Below, in pieces: positions 1 through 8,819 of a DNA stretch of 62,115 nucleotides; the stretch's first letter is position 1; each line of letters opens with the position of its first letter. This DNA is from an uncultured Myxococcales bacterium (GTDB lineage Bacteria; Myxococcota_A; UBA9042): the NCBI GenBank assembly GCA_937910235.1, contig CALENB010000232.1, positions 1-62,115 on the forward strand, written 5' to 3'. Below the pieces are notes generated by a model, which saw nothing but the letters and a program-made list of their open reading frames with translations, was not told the origin of the DNA and did not search any database. The translations under genes and the position numbers were made by a program.

Positions 1-76
1 ACAACCACGACTGGGCCAGACAACCACGACTGGGCCAGACAACCACGACTGGGCCAGACAACCACGACTGGGCCCA
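1..76. repeat. 19-bp tandem repeat, four copies
   Basis: Four head-to-tail copies of acaaccacgactgggccag fill the first 76 bases; the last copy diverges at its final base. The array starts at the window edge, so the true copy number may be higher. It lies in the non-coding stretch upstream of dnaA. Function unknown. Confidence 0.93.
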
Positions 77-90
77 GCCGCGGCTGGGCC
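71..90. other. Perfect 20-bp palindrome
   Basis: ggcccagccgcggctgggcc is identical to its reverse complement. It begins inside the last 19-bp repeat copy and shares its CTGGGCC core. It could be a hairpin or a dimer-binding site upstream of dnaA. No T-tract follows directly, so a simple terminator is unlikely. Confidence 0.75.
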
Positions 91-111
91 AAGCAACCTG
101 CGTCAACGCTT

Positions 112-165
112 GCGAACTTGATCTCAAGTCTAGGTCCTCAAAGTTCGCGTTTCATGTTTTTTTTT
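112..165. other. Dyad GCGAACTT/AAGTTCGC followed by nine T
   Basis: GCGAACTT (112-119) and AAGTTCGC (141-148) form an 8-bp inverted repeat. A small CTTGA-TC-TCAAG hairpin lies inside it, and nine T residues follow at 157-165. This could be the terminator of a gene before the window, a dnaA operator, or an easily melted element near the origin. The sequence does not decide between these. Confidence 0.4.
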
Positions 166-227
166 CGACGTCACGAGAGGCGTCGCCACAAGTCGCACCG
201 CCACACTGGCAAGTAGAAGCTCCCATC

Positions 228-1619
228 ATGCAAGAGATCTGGTCCAGAGCGCTCGAAGACCTACGAGCGACGACCGATCGACCGGCTTTCGAGTCTTGGT
301 TGTCGCCGATACAGCTCGTTGGAGAGCACGATGACCAACTCGATCTCGGCGTGCCCGACCCGTATTTTCTCGACTACGTGACCAGCAATCTGTTCGACCG
401 GATCTGCCGCTCCGTGGACCGCGTCGCCCACCGACCCATGCAGGTGCGCCTGCTCGTCGCCGATCCGAGTTTGATGGCGCCTGAGCCACCGACGCCGCAA
501 GCCACCGCCTCGCACCGGCCCCACCCACCGCAGGTCTCGCTTGATTTCGGTGACGCCGGCGACGCGATCCCACCGTCACGGCCGCGCGATCGGGACTACC
601 TCGTCCGCAGCCTCGATTTTGGCAGCTTCGTGGTCGGTCAACCCAATCAACTCGCCCATGGCGCCGCGCAGGCCGTGGCGGAGTCGGATCCGCCAACCTT
701 CAACCCGCTGTTTCTCTACGGCGGCGTTGGCATCGGAAAGACACATCTGCTGCACGCCATCGGCCACGAGGTTCGGCAGCGCCATCCGGAACGCAGGATC
801 TTGTACGTCGCTGCAGCCAGCTTCATCGACGACTTCCTCAACGCCATCCGCAGCAAAGATCCCGACGATCGTTCGCGTCTGCGCGATCGATACCGCAGCG
901 TCGATCTGCTGCTGGTCGACGATGTGCAGTTTCTCCAGGGCAAGAAGAAGACGCAGGAAGAGTTCTTTCACACGTTCAACGCCCTGCACCAGGCCGGCAA
1001 GCAGATCGTGCTCGCCTCCGATCGCTTCCCCTCAGAGCTCTCCGATTTTCAAGATCGACTGCGCAGCCGTTTCGCCTGGGGTCTGGTCGCCGAGATCGAC
1101 GCGCCCGATCGCGACATGCGCGTGGCCATCCTCCACCGCAAAGCCGCGGCGCAGGGCATGAACCTGTCTATGGACGTGATCCACTACCTCGCCGATCACC
1201 TCCGCAACAACGTGCGGGAGCTCGAAGGCGCGCTCCACAAGCTGGCGCTTCACGCGCGCATCAGTCAGCGCGAGCTGGACCTGACGCTCGCGCGCGAAGT
1301 CATGGGGCCCGTCATCGAGTTGCCCAGCCAACGGTTGACGATCGATGCCATCCAACGCACGACCGCCAAGCACTTCTTGCTCAAGCTGACCGACCTCAAA
1401 GGCAACAAACGCCACAAAGCCGTCGTGACGCCGCGCATGATCGCGATGGCCCTCGCGCGCAAACACACCGAGTCGAGCTACCCCGAGATAGGTCGCCTGT
1501 TTGGTGGCCGAGATCACAGCACCGTGATCAGCGCCTGCAAGCGTGTAAAGTGGTGGTTGTCGAGCGACTCGCGCGTGCAGGCGGACGTGCAAGCCATCGA
1601 AGAGCTGCTAGGCCGCTGA
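228..1619 (+). CDS. dnaA: Chromosomal replication initiator DnaA
   Basis: DnaA is the ATP-dependent initiator that binds DnaA boxes at oriC, opens the DNA and helps load the replicative helicase. The 463-aa length is normal. An N-terminal helicase-interaction domain (about 1-80) is followed by a Pro-rich linker (about 85-120). The AAA+ module has Walker A GGVGIGKT at 165-172 and Walker B LLLVDD at 227-232. A C-terminal DNA-binding domain carries the DnaA signature around GGRDHSTV. The ATG at 228 has only a weak ribosome site upstream. A cluster of DnaA boxes and then dnaN follow, which is the usual order at a bacterial origin. Confidence 0.98.
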   Translation: MQEIWSRALEDLRATTDRPAFESWLSPIQLVGEHDDQLDLGVPDPYFLDYVTSNLFDRICRSVDRVAHRPMQVRLLVADPSLMAPEPPTPQATASHRPHPPQVSLDFGDAGDAIPPSRPRDRDYLVRSLDFGSFVVGQPNQLAHGAAQAVAESDPPTFNPLFLYGGVGIGKTHLLHAIGHEVRQRHPERRILYVAAASFIDDFLNAIRSKDPDDRSRLRDRYRSVDLLLVDDVQFLQGKKKTQEEFFHTFNALHQAGKQIVLASDRFPSELSDFQDRLRSRFAWGLVAEIDAPDRDMRVAILHRKAAAQGMNLSMDVIHYLADHLRNNVRELEGALHKLALHARISQRELDLTLAREVMGPVIELPSQRLTIDAIQRTTAKHFLLKLTDLKGNKRHKAVVTPRMIAMALARKHTESSYPEIGRLFGGRDHSTVISACKRVKWWLSSDSRVQADVQAIEELLGR

Positions 1620-1975
1620 CGGCTGCCTGACCCGCTCGCCCCGCCCACCGACGTCTAATTGCAGCGCCCGCCAAGCGCCGTCAGCTCGGGCTAGGCAGCG
1701 ACGATCAGGCCCGAACTCTGAGCCACAGCCCGCAGCCCGTCAGCCGTCCGCTCCGCGTGAGCCGGAGGCGGCCCGAGAGCGACGTCCGCTTGCCCAGGCG
1801 GCTGTGGCGCCCCGACGACCAGGGTCCGCGGCAGCCCTTCGCGCCTCTCCAGCCGAAGATCGGGCTTACCCGCTCCGCCACGCCCTCACCCGACACGGAC
1901 CTAAGTAGGCGACCTCTGGTGTGCGCCAGATCGTTTCGCGATCCGCGTAACCCCCCGCAGCGTGGTCGGGTGGCA

Positions 1976-2290
1976 GATTATTTTTCTGACATCAGTTTTT
2001 TTTTGACTACCCTTTTCCTTGTGGGACGCTCCAGTCGTGCCCGGTGCAGGCGCTTGAAGTTATCCACAGGTCTGTGGACACCGACTCGCAGTGTCACGTT
2101 TGCTGATCTGTGGAGCGCTGGGTGATCCGACGTGGATGGCCGTGGCCGCGACAGGGGCCTGTGGACAACTCGGCGGTGGTGCACATTTCTCCCCGCTTGC
2201 GTCCACACCGAGATCGCCACCAAGGGACCAAGATCAGGGCACTGCCTCCGTTCCCCCCCAACGTCCACAGACACCACTGCTGCTACCTTG
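1976..2290. other. Putative oriC: AT-rich tract plus DnaA-box cluster
   Basis: The 797 bp between dnaA and dnaN hold no convincing gene. An AT-rich, T-tract-rich stretch (about 1976-2020) is the likely unwinding element in otherwise GC-rich DNA. Next come a consensus DnaA box TTATCCACA (2060-2068), a near-box TGTGGACAC on the other strand (2073-2081) and TGTGGACAA (2160-2168). Weaker TCCACA-core sites lie near 2201 and 2262. The first two boxes face each other. Position, order and content all fit an origin. The flanks (1620-1975 and 2291-2416) show nothing else recognisable. Confidence 0.8.
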
Positions 2291-2416
2291 ATCCCAACTT
2301 CTTGTGCGCTGCAAAAACAGCAGGCGAGCGGAGCGAGCGGCAGGGGCTTGGCGCGGATCGCTAAGGGCGGTAGAACCCGGTGGTCAACGGTTTTGGTTCT
2401 TGACGAAGGAGTGGCC

Positions 2417-3544
2417 ATGAAGGTTCGCATCGACAAAGGCGCGCTCATCACCCCGCTGTATCGCGCGCAAGGCGTCATTGACCGCAAGGCGTCCACCAAC
2501 GTCCTCGCCTGTGTGCACATGGTCGCAGGGGACGGCGGGTTGACGTTCACCGCGACCGACTACGACGTGACGATGACCGCGGATGTCAGCGCGGAGGTCT
2601 TGGAGCCAGGCGCGGCCTTGGTCAACGGTCGCGCGCTCTTCGACGTGGTGCGCGCGCTGCCGGATGGCGTGGACGTCCTGATGACCTGCGACGACAGCCA
2701 CCGCATTCGCATCGAGGCCGGTCGGGCCTACTACCACCTCAACGGTCTCGCGCCGGAGGAGTTCCCCGACGTCGTGGAAGAAGGCACCGGCAAGCGCCTC
2801 CACCTAGACAAGGAGGAGGTCAGCGGCATGTTGCGCCGCACGCTGTTCTCGGTGTCGGCGGATGAGAGTCGCCCTGCGCTCAACGGTGTGCTGCTGGAGA
2901 TCGAGCCCGCCGGCCCTACGCAGGCCCTGTTGCGCATGGTCTCTACGGATGGTCATCGTCTCAGTCGGGTTGAGCGCACAGTCGAAGCCACGGACTACGA
3001 TGGATCGAGCTACCGCTGCATCGTTCATCGCCGCGGCGCCGCTGAGCTGCAACGCATCTTTGAGGGCAGCGATCTCGGCGTCGTAATCGAGTTCCTGGGC
3101 CGAAACGTCGTCTTCAGCAGCGACCACGCCCGTCTCCAGGTGCGCCAGATCGAGGAGGCCTTCCCCGAGTACCAGCGCGTGATCCCTGACCGTGGCGATG
3201 CCTCCGTCTCGCTGAGCAAGACCGCGCTCGTCAACGCGATCCGTCGGGTTTCCTCGCTTGCGAGCGGCAAACACAACCTGCTGCGCATGGACTTGGAGCC
3301 TGGTCGCATCAGCCTTGAGATGGTTCACGCCGACTTCGGCGACGCCCACGAAGAGATTGAAGTGCCCGAGTACGAAGGCCACAACGTCTCGGTTGGGTTC
3401 AACCCACGCTACTTGATGGACGTCTGCGGTGTGTTGGACGTAGAGACCGTCACGCTAGAGATGAGTGACCAGTTCTCGCCTTGTTTGATCAACGCTGAGG
3501 ATGAGCAAGGTTCGACGTTTGTGGTCATGCCGATGCGGCTCTGA
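2417..3544 (+). CDS. dnaN: DNA polymerase III beta sliding clamp
   Basis: The beta clamp encircles DNA and tethers DNA polymerase III. From the ATG at 2417 the protein is 375 aa, close to the usual 366-380. The reading frame is open upstream to 2132, but AAGGAG at 2406-2411 fits the 2417 start. The protein begins MKVRIDKGAL and ends with VVMPMRL, the typical clamp C-terminus. Motifs such as DGHRLSR (an R-rich clamp signature) and repeated three-domain architecture are visible. recF follows after 7 bp, so the two are probably co-transcribed. Confidence 0.97.
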   Translation: MKVRIDKGALITPLYRAQGVIDRKASTNVLACVHMVAGDGGLTFTATDYDVTMTADVSAEVLEPGAALVNGRALFDVVRALPDGVDVLMTCDDSHRIRIEAGRAYYHLNGLAPEEFPDVVEEGTGKRLHLDKEEVSGMLRRTLFSVSADESRPALNGVLLEIEPAGPTQALLRMVSTDGHRLSRVERTVEATDYDGSSYRCIVHRRGAAELQRIFEGSDLGVVIEFLGRNVVFSSDHARLQVRQIEEAFPEYQRVIPDRGDASVSLSKTALVNAIRRVSSLASGKHNLLRMDLEPGRISLEMVHADFGDAHEEIEVPEYEGHNVSVGFNPRYLMDVCGVLDVETVTLEMSDQFSPCLINAEDEQGSTFVVMPMRL

Positions 3545-3551
3545 TTGATCC

Positions 3552-4736
3552 ATGCACCTCGAGCGAGTCTGGGCGGACGGGTTCCGCAACCTGAGCGGCG
3601 TTGAACTGCTGCCGCATGTGCGCTTCAACATCGTTGAGGGCGACAATGGCCAGGGCAAGACCAACCTGCTTGAGGCGATCTACCTCCTAGCTGGCCTGCG
3701 CAGCTTTCGCACCACGCGACTGGCGGAGTGCGTGCGCTTTGATCAGGATCGCGCCGAGGTGGCGTGCCGCGTGGTTCGCCGTGGGGTCGCCTCCGATCTG
3801 GGCATGGAGCTCGGCGGACGTCGTACCGGCAGCGGCCCGCGCTCCAAAGTGTGGGTGGACGGCAAGGTCGCGTCGCGTGCCACAGACTACCTGGGTCGTT
3901 TGGTGGTGGTGCTGTTCACACCAGACCACTTGCGCCTGCCGTTTGGCGAGCCGGACGCGCGGCGGCGCTATCTCGACCGCGCCTTGTTCAATCATCAGGC
4001 CGGTTGGCTGGCGACGCTGCGGCGCTACGATCGCACCTTGTCGCAGCGCAACGCCTTGTTGCGGGCCGTCTCGGCCGGTGACGCCGATCGCACGATGCTG
4101 GCGGTGTACGACGAGCTGCTGGCCACAGCGGGCGCGGAGATCTCATTTGGCCGCGCCTCGTTCGCCGCCGAGCTGAGCGAGGGGGTCGCCGCTGAGTTCT
4201 CAGCGTTCGCGGCGCCGGGGCTGGTCGCGGCGCTCAGCTATAAGGCGCGGGGCGCGATCACGGCTGGCATGGACGAAGCGGCCCGCAAGGACGCGCTGCT
4301 CGGTGGTCTAGCCGACAAGTTGGACCTCGATTTGCGCCGCGGCTACACGTCCATGGGTCCGCATCTCGATGATTTGGTGCTGACGATCGACGGTCGCCCG
4401 GCGCGAGTGCACGCCAGCGCCGGTCAGTGCCGCGCCTTGGTGCTCGCGATGAAGATCGCCGAGATCAGAAGCCTCGAGCGCCACCTTGGCGAACCCCCCG
4501 TGTTGTTGATGGATGATGTCTCCAGTGAGCTCGATGCCGACCGCAATCAAGCGCTTATGGCCCACCTCGACGCGCTGGGCGGTCAGGTCTTCCTGACGAC
4601 GACGGACGCCGCCTTCATTCGACTGACCGCACCCCGACAAGTGGTCCGTATCCGCGGCGGCGAGCTCGATTCATCGCCATCGCCGTCGGCGTCGACCGAC
4701 TCGCCAGCGGGTGACGATCCCGGATCGATGGCGTAG
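3552..4736 (+). CDS. recF: DNA replication and repair protein RecF
   Basis: RecF is an SMC-like ATPase that helps load RecA at gaps, together with RecO and RecR. The 394-aa protein has Walker A GDNGQGKT (30-37). An ABC-type signature region lies near SAGQCRALVLA, and the C-terminal Walker B/D-loop is LLMDDVSSELD. These are in the standard RecF order. It starts 7 bp after dnaN. The Ser/Asp-rich tail (SSPSPSASTDSPAGDD) goes beyond the conserved fold. Confidence 0.96.
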   Translation: MHLERVWADGFRNLSGVELLPHVRFNIVEGDNGQGKTNLLEAIYLLAGLRSFRTTRLAECVRFDQDRAEVACRVVRRGVASDLGMELGGRRTGSGPRSKVWVDGKVASRATDYLGRLVVVLFTPDHLRLPFGEPDARRRYLDRALFNHQAGWLATLRRYDRTLSQRNALLRAVSAGDADRTMLAVYDELLATAGAEISFGRASFAAELSEGVAAEFSAFAAPGLVAALSYKARGAITAGMDEAARKDALLGGLADKLDLDLRRGYTSMGPHLDDLVLTIDGRPARVHASAGQCRALVLAMKIAEIRSLERHLGEPPVLLMDDVSSELDADRNQALMAHLDALGGQVFLTTTDAAFIRLTAPRQVVRIRGGELDSSPSPSASTDSPAGDDPGSMA

Positions 4737-4794
4737 AAGTTCAAGCGAAGGCGCCGCGGCCGAGGGAACCAACGACAGCACCGAGGGGGCAAGG

Positions 4795-6075
4795 GTGGAG
4801 GCATTTCGCATCGAGGGAGGGGTACCGCTTAGCGGACGTATTCGGGTTTCTGGCAATAAAAATGAAGCGCTACCGGCGCTGGCCTGTTCGCTGCTCACCG
4901 ATCAGCCCGTCGTGCTCAACAACGTGCCGGACATCATCGATGTACGGGTCATGCTCGACATCATGCGGCATCTCGGCACCACGGTGACGTACGAGGGCCC
5001 CAACCGGCTGCATTTGCACACCCCCAAACTCAAGACAACCAAGGTCCCGGTCGCGCTCGGTCGCCGCGTCCGCGCCTCAATCTTGTTTCTCGGTCCCTTA
5101 TTGGGCCGCGCCGGCAGCGTCGATCTGCCGCCGCCCGGTGGTGACGTGATCGGTCGCCGGCGCGTCGACACCCACCTAGATGGTCTCGAGCAGCTCGGCG
5201 CACGCTTTCAGCACGGCGATACCTATCGCCTCAACGCCTCGAAGCTCGTCGGTATCGACATGTTCCTCGATGAGGCCTCCGTCACCGCGACCGAGAACCT
5301 GCTCATGGCCGCCGCCACCGCCGAGGGCACCACGACGCTGCGCAACGCCGCTTCGGAGCCCCATGTGCAGGGCATCGCGCGGATGTTGGTGCAGATGGGC
5401 GCCCAGATCGACGGCGTCGGCAGCAACTGCATGTCCGTCACCGGCGCGAAGGTGCTGACCGGGTGTGAGCACACGATCGGCCCGGATTACCTGGAGATTG
5501 GCAGCTTCGTTGGCCTCGCTGCGGTGACGGGTGGCGATCTGGTGATCGAAGACGTCGTCGCCGAAGACCTGCGCATGGTCCGGATGGTGTTTGACCGAAT
5601 CGGCGTGCGAACCAAGATGCGCGGCACCGAGTTGCACGTTCCCGGCCGACAGAAGCTGGAGATTCGCACCGACTTGTCGGGTCATGTGCCGAAGATCGAC
5701 GACGCGCCCTGGCCGCAGTTCCCCACAGACCTGATGAGCATCGCGATCACGGTGGCGACGCAGAGCCGCGGTACGGTGCTGTTTTTCGAGAAGATGTTCG
5801 AAGGCCGCATGTTTTTTGTCGACGCGCTGATCGGTATGGGCGCGCAGATCATCTTGTGCGACCCGCATCGTGTCGTGGTGGTCGGGCCGAGTCAGCTGTA
5901 CGCCAGCCGGCTGGAGAGCCCGGATGTGCGGGCTGGCATGAGCTTGTTGATCGCGGCGCTATGTGCCCGCGGCACGAGCGTCATCCACAACATCCGCCAG
6001 ATCGATCGGGGGTATGAGCGGATCGAAGAGAAGCTGCGTAGCCTCGGCGCTCGCATTGAGCGGATTCAGGAGTAG
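4795..6075 (+). CDS. murA: UDP-N-acetylglucosamine 1-carboxyvinyltransferase (MurA), Asp in place of the active-site Cys
   Basis: MurA transfers enolpyruvate from PEP to UDP-GlcNAc, the first committed step of peptidoglycan synthesis. The frame is open from 4711, inside recF, but homology begins at EAFRIEGG. A GTG at 4795 preceded by GAGGGGG is the best start, giving 426 aa (E. coli 419). The substrate-binding stretch SGNKNEALP is present. In the flexible active-site loop the usual PGGCxIG is PPGGDVIG, so the Cys equivalent to E. coli Cys115 is Asp117 (GAC at 5143-5145). In other bacteria that swap keeps activity but blocks fosfomycin alkylation. proB follows after 6 bp. Confidence 0.95.
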   Translation: MEAFRIEGGVPLSGRIRVSGNKNEALPALACSLLTDQPVVLNNVPDIIDVRVMLDIMRHLGTTVTYEGPNRLHLHTPKLKTTKVPVALGRRVRASILFLGPLLGRAGSVDLPPPGGDVIGRRRVDTHLDGLEQLGARFQHGDTYRLNASKLVGIDMFLDEASVTATENLLMAAATAEGTTTLRNAASEPHVQGIARMLVQMGAQIDGVGSNCMSVTGAKVLTGCEHTIGPDYLEIGSFVGLAAVTGGDLVIEDVVAEDLRMVRMVFDRIGVRTKMRGTELHVPGRQKLEIRTDLSGHVPKIDDAPWPQFPTDLMSIAITVATQSRGTVLFFEKMFEGRMFFVDALIGMGAQIILCDPHRVVVVGPSQLYASRLESPDVRAGMSLLIAALCARGTSVIHNIRQIDRGYERIEEKLRSLGARIERIQE

Positions 6076-6081
6076 GACGCC

Positions 6082-7239
6082 ATGGCCTCCCAAGACGCGG
6101 CTCAGAGCGTCGCCCGTGCGCAGCTCGTCAACGCCAAACGGGTGGTGCTCAAGGTCGGCTCGCAGGTGCTGTGCCAGGCCGACGGCCGGGTTGATGAGAC
6201 CGTGTTGGGTCGACTCTGCGCCGATATTGCGGCGCTGATGGCAGAGGGGCGGCAGGTCGTGCTGGTCTCGTCTGGCGCCGTCGCCATGGGTCGCGGTGAG
6301 GTAGGGCAAGTGCTCGGCGCCGCAGATCATGGCCTCGGCAGCCTAGGTAAACAGGCGCTGGCGGCGGTTGGGCAGGGGCTGCTGATGAGCCGCTATCGGG
6401 CTCATCTGAGCGGTCACGGGATTCACACCGCTCAGATGCTGCTGACCCATGGCGATCTGGGCGAACGAGGTCGATTCCTGCACGCGCGGCGGGTCGCGGC
6501 GGAGCTGCTGAGCGCCGGAATTCTACCGGTGGTGAACGAAAACGACACCGTGAGCGTGGAGGAGTTGCGTTTTGGCGACAACGACGCCCTCGCCGCGCAG
6601 TTCGCCCAGGCCGTCGGCGCGGATGTGCTGATTTTGCTGACAGAGGTCGATGGTCTCTACACCGCCAACCCGCACCTCGACCCCACCGCGCAGCTGCTGC
6701 ACAGCGTCGCCAGCCGAGACGACACGGCGCTGGCGCGGGCTGGCAGCGGCACGTCGCGATTTGGCACGGGCGGCATGCGATCCAAGGTGCTCGCGGCGCG
6801 CAAGGCCGGCGAGGTGGGGATCGTCACGGTGGTGGCGCACGGTCGCAGGGAAGGTGTGGTCGCGCGTGTGCTGGCGGGTGAGTCGGAGGGCACGATCTTT
6901 GTGCCGCCGCGGCGCCGTCTGACCGCGCGGCGCAAGTGGTTGACCATGTCACCGCGCGTGCGTGGCACGGTGGTGGTGGACGCGGGCGCGGCGCACGCGC
7001 TGGCGGTCGGCGGTCGCTCCCTGCTGCCGGTTGGCGTCACGCAGGTCGAGGGTCGTTTCGGCGTGGGTGATGCGGTGCGTGTGGTGGGTCCGGACGGCGC
7101 GCTGCTCGGCCGCGGTTTGGTGCGCTACGCCAGCGAAGACGCGCGTGAGGCCGCAGGGCTGCGCACGGACGAGATCGCCACGCGCCTGGGCTGGTTGCCG
7201 GCGAAGGAGCTGGTGCATCGTGATGACTTCGTGTCCTGA
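6082..7239 (+). CDS. proB: Glutamate 5-kinase with PUA domain
   Basis: ProB phosphorylates glutamate in the first step of proline synthesis. The 385-aa protein has an N-terminal amino-acid-kinase domain (KVGSQVL, VSSGAVAMGRGE, NENDTVSVEELRFGDND, GTGGMRSKV). A C-terminal PUA domain (from about residue 290) has VDAGAAHAL and KELVHRDDFV. It is 6 bp downstream of murA. The stop codon lies inside the first copy of a 15-bp tandem repeat that runs into the next gene. No proA is present nearby. Confidence 0.95.
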   Translation: MASQDAAQSVARAQLVNAKRVVLKVGSQVLCQADGRVDETVLGRLCADIAALMAEGRQVVLVSSGAVAMGRGEVGQVLGAADHGLGSLGKQALAAVGQGLLMSRYRAHLSGHGIHTAQMLLTHGDLGERGRFLHARRVAAELLSAGILPVVNENDTVSVEELRFGDNDALAAQFAQAVGADVLILLTEVDGLYTANPHLDPTAQLLHSVASRDDTALARAGSGTSRFGTGGMRSKVLAARKAGEVGIVTVVAHGRREGVVARVLAGESEGTIFVPPRRRLTARRKWLTMSPRVRGTVVVDAGAAHALAVGGRSLLPVGVTQVEGRFGVGDAVRVVGPDGALLGRGLVRYASEDAREAAGLRTDEIATRLGWLPAKELVHRDDFVS

Positions 7240-7275
7240 GCCGATGTGTCCTGAGCCGATGTGTCCTGAGCCGAT
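7231..7275 (+). repeat. 15-bp tandem repeat, three copies, over the proB stop
   Basis: gtgtcctgagccgat occurs three times without mismatch (7231-7245, 7246-7260, 7261-7275). The first copy contains the last codons and the TGA stop of proB. In the next frame the array offers ATG codons at 7244, 7259 and 7274. All three are in frame with the following lipoprotein. Confidence 0.95.
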
Positions 7276-8776
7276 GGCTCCAGACCCGGTGCACCGAATC
7301 GACCGATTACGCTGGTTTTGCGGGCGCTGTGCGGCGATCGTCGTCTGGGCGACCGGCTGCGTGACCGGGCTTGGCTGTGGAAGCGAGGCCCCCGCCAAGA
7401 CGCCCGCCGCGCCAGTGGTGCTGACGGGCGGCGTGCAGCTGCATGTGGTCGCCCCGACGCTGTGGCCGCCCGCGGCTGGGTCGCGGGTGCGTGTCTCGCG
7501 TGGACTCGCTGGCGCTCCTGGTGTGCAGGTCGCCGCCTATACGACGCCGCCAGCGCCGTTCCGTGTGGTGCCGCACCCCGATCAGGCCGCCTGGATCGGC
7601 GTTGAGCTCGTCGATGCGGCGGGAACTGTCATCGCCGCCGGCCAGACACCGGCGCTGATCGTGGCGAGCGACGCGCCCGATCGCGAGGTGCCGTTGTTTT
7701 TGGTGGCGCGTGGGCAGGCGCTCGCCGTGCGCGACGTCTCGGCCAAACCCGTCACGTTGGCCGCGCGGGTCGGCAGCTCGGCGACAGCGCTGCCCGACGG
7801 TAGCGTCGTGATCGCGGGCGGCGGCGCGCCGACGGCGGATGGGATCCCCTGCGCTGGCGGCGCGCCCGCGCAGCTTGACGCCGCCGTGCGCCAGCTCGAT
7901 CCGTTGCGACACGATCTGACGGTCATCGCACAGCTGGCGGCGCCGCGCGCCTTCCACGCGGCGGCGGCGTTGCCGGGTAATCGGGTCGCGTTGACCGGCG
8001 GCTACCTGGGCGCGCCGGCGGCGCCGGGCGCCAGCGTGGAGCTGCTCTCGGCGAATCAGGCGACGATCAAGACCGCACCTTTTGGATTGAGTCAGGCCCG
8101 CGCCCGCCATTGCGTGGTCGCGCTCGGTGGGCGCCTGCTCGTGGTTGGCGGCGATGGCCCGGGTGGCGGGACCGCGGAGCTCTGGGATCCAGGCACCGGA
8201 ACGGTCGCCACGGTGGCGTTGCTGGGCGTGCGCCGCCGGCCGAGCTGCGAAGCCGTCGTCGATCCAACCACCGGCGCGCAGCTGGTCTTTGTGGTCGGCG
8301 GCGACGTGGGCGGCGCCGCGGTCGGCACCGACGTCGCGCTCCAGGTCGACGGCAGCAAGCTCACGCTGTCAGGCACGTTGCCGCCGATCGCCCAGGCGCA
8401 TCGCTATGAAGCCGTCGCCGCGACCCTGGCGCCCCTCGGTGTGCTGCGAATCGGCGGATTGGCCGCCAATGACGCGGGACATGAGCAGATCAGCTGGCTG
8501 CAGCTGCCCGGCGCCGCCTACGCCGCCCTCGGCAGCCTGAGCGAGGCCCGAGGTTGCGGCGCCAGCGCGGTGGTGGGTCACACGTTGGTGCTCGCCGGCG
8601 GCGTCAGCGGCGCGGGTCGCTCTGCGGCGTTGGCGATGATCGATTTGGTCGAACGCAAGGTGATCAGCGTCGCGATGCCCGTCGCCCGCGCAGGTGGCTG
8701 GGTGGTCGCGACAACGAACGGCGCCGCGCTCATCGGTGGTGGCACCGCGGACGGCGTGGTGGCGACGCTGCCCTAG
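7244..8776 (+). CDS. Secreted Kelch-like beta-propeller lipoprotein
   Basis: Role unknown; it is probably an envelope-anchored beta-propeller used for binding. A hydrophobic N-terminal segment ends near VTGLGCGS, a candidate but imperfect lipobox. The mature part has repeated blades with paired Gly and a preceding hydrophobic strand (VVIAGGGAP, VALTGGYLG, LLVVGGDGPG, LVFVVGGDVG, LVLAGGVSG), as in Kelch/galactose-oxidase-like propellers. Starts at 7244, 7259 and 7274 are all possible because of the 15-bp repeat. From 7244 the protein is 510 aa. It starts almost on the proB stop, which suggests translational coupling. Confidence 0.75.
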   Translation: MCPEPMCPEPMAPDPVHRIDRLRWFCGRCAAIVVWATGCVTGLGCGSEAPAKTPAAPVVLTGGVQLHVVAPTLWPPAAGSRVRVSRGLAGAPGVQVAAYTTPPAPFRVVPHPDQAAWIGVELVDAAGTVIAAGQTPALIVASDAPDREVPLFLVARGQALAVRDVSAKPVTLAARVGSSATALPDGSVVIAGGGAPTADGIPCAGGAPAQLDAAVRQLDPLRHDLTVIAQLAAPRAFHAAAALPGNRVALTGGYLGAPAAPGASVELLSANQATIKTAPFGLSQARARHCVVALGGRLLVVGGDGPGGGTAELWDPGTGTVATVALLGVRRRPSCEAVVDPTTGAQLVFVVGGDVGGAAVGTDVALQVDGSKLTLSGTLPPIAQAHRYEAVAATLAPLGVLRIGGLAANDAGHEQISWLQLPGAAYAALGSLSEARGCGASAVVGHTLVLAGGVSGAGRSAALAMIDLVERKVISVAMPVARAGGWVVATTNGAALIGGGTADGVVATLP

Positions 8777-8819
8777 GGCTGCGGGGCCAGCTGCGCGCAG
8801 CAACAGAGAGGAAGCAGCG

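Noticed and set aside
1840-1900. tRNA-Ser-like string on the minus strand (gtggcggagcggg, then ctggaga)
   Set aside because: No T-arm with TTCRAnTC and no matching acceptor stem, so not a tRNA.
2132-2416. N-terminal extension of dnaN to 2132
   Set aside because: The extension runs through the DnaA-box region and is not clamp-like. ATG 2417 has AAGGAG and begins the conserved sequence.
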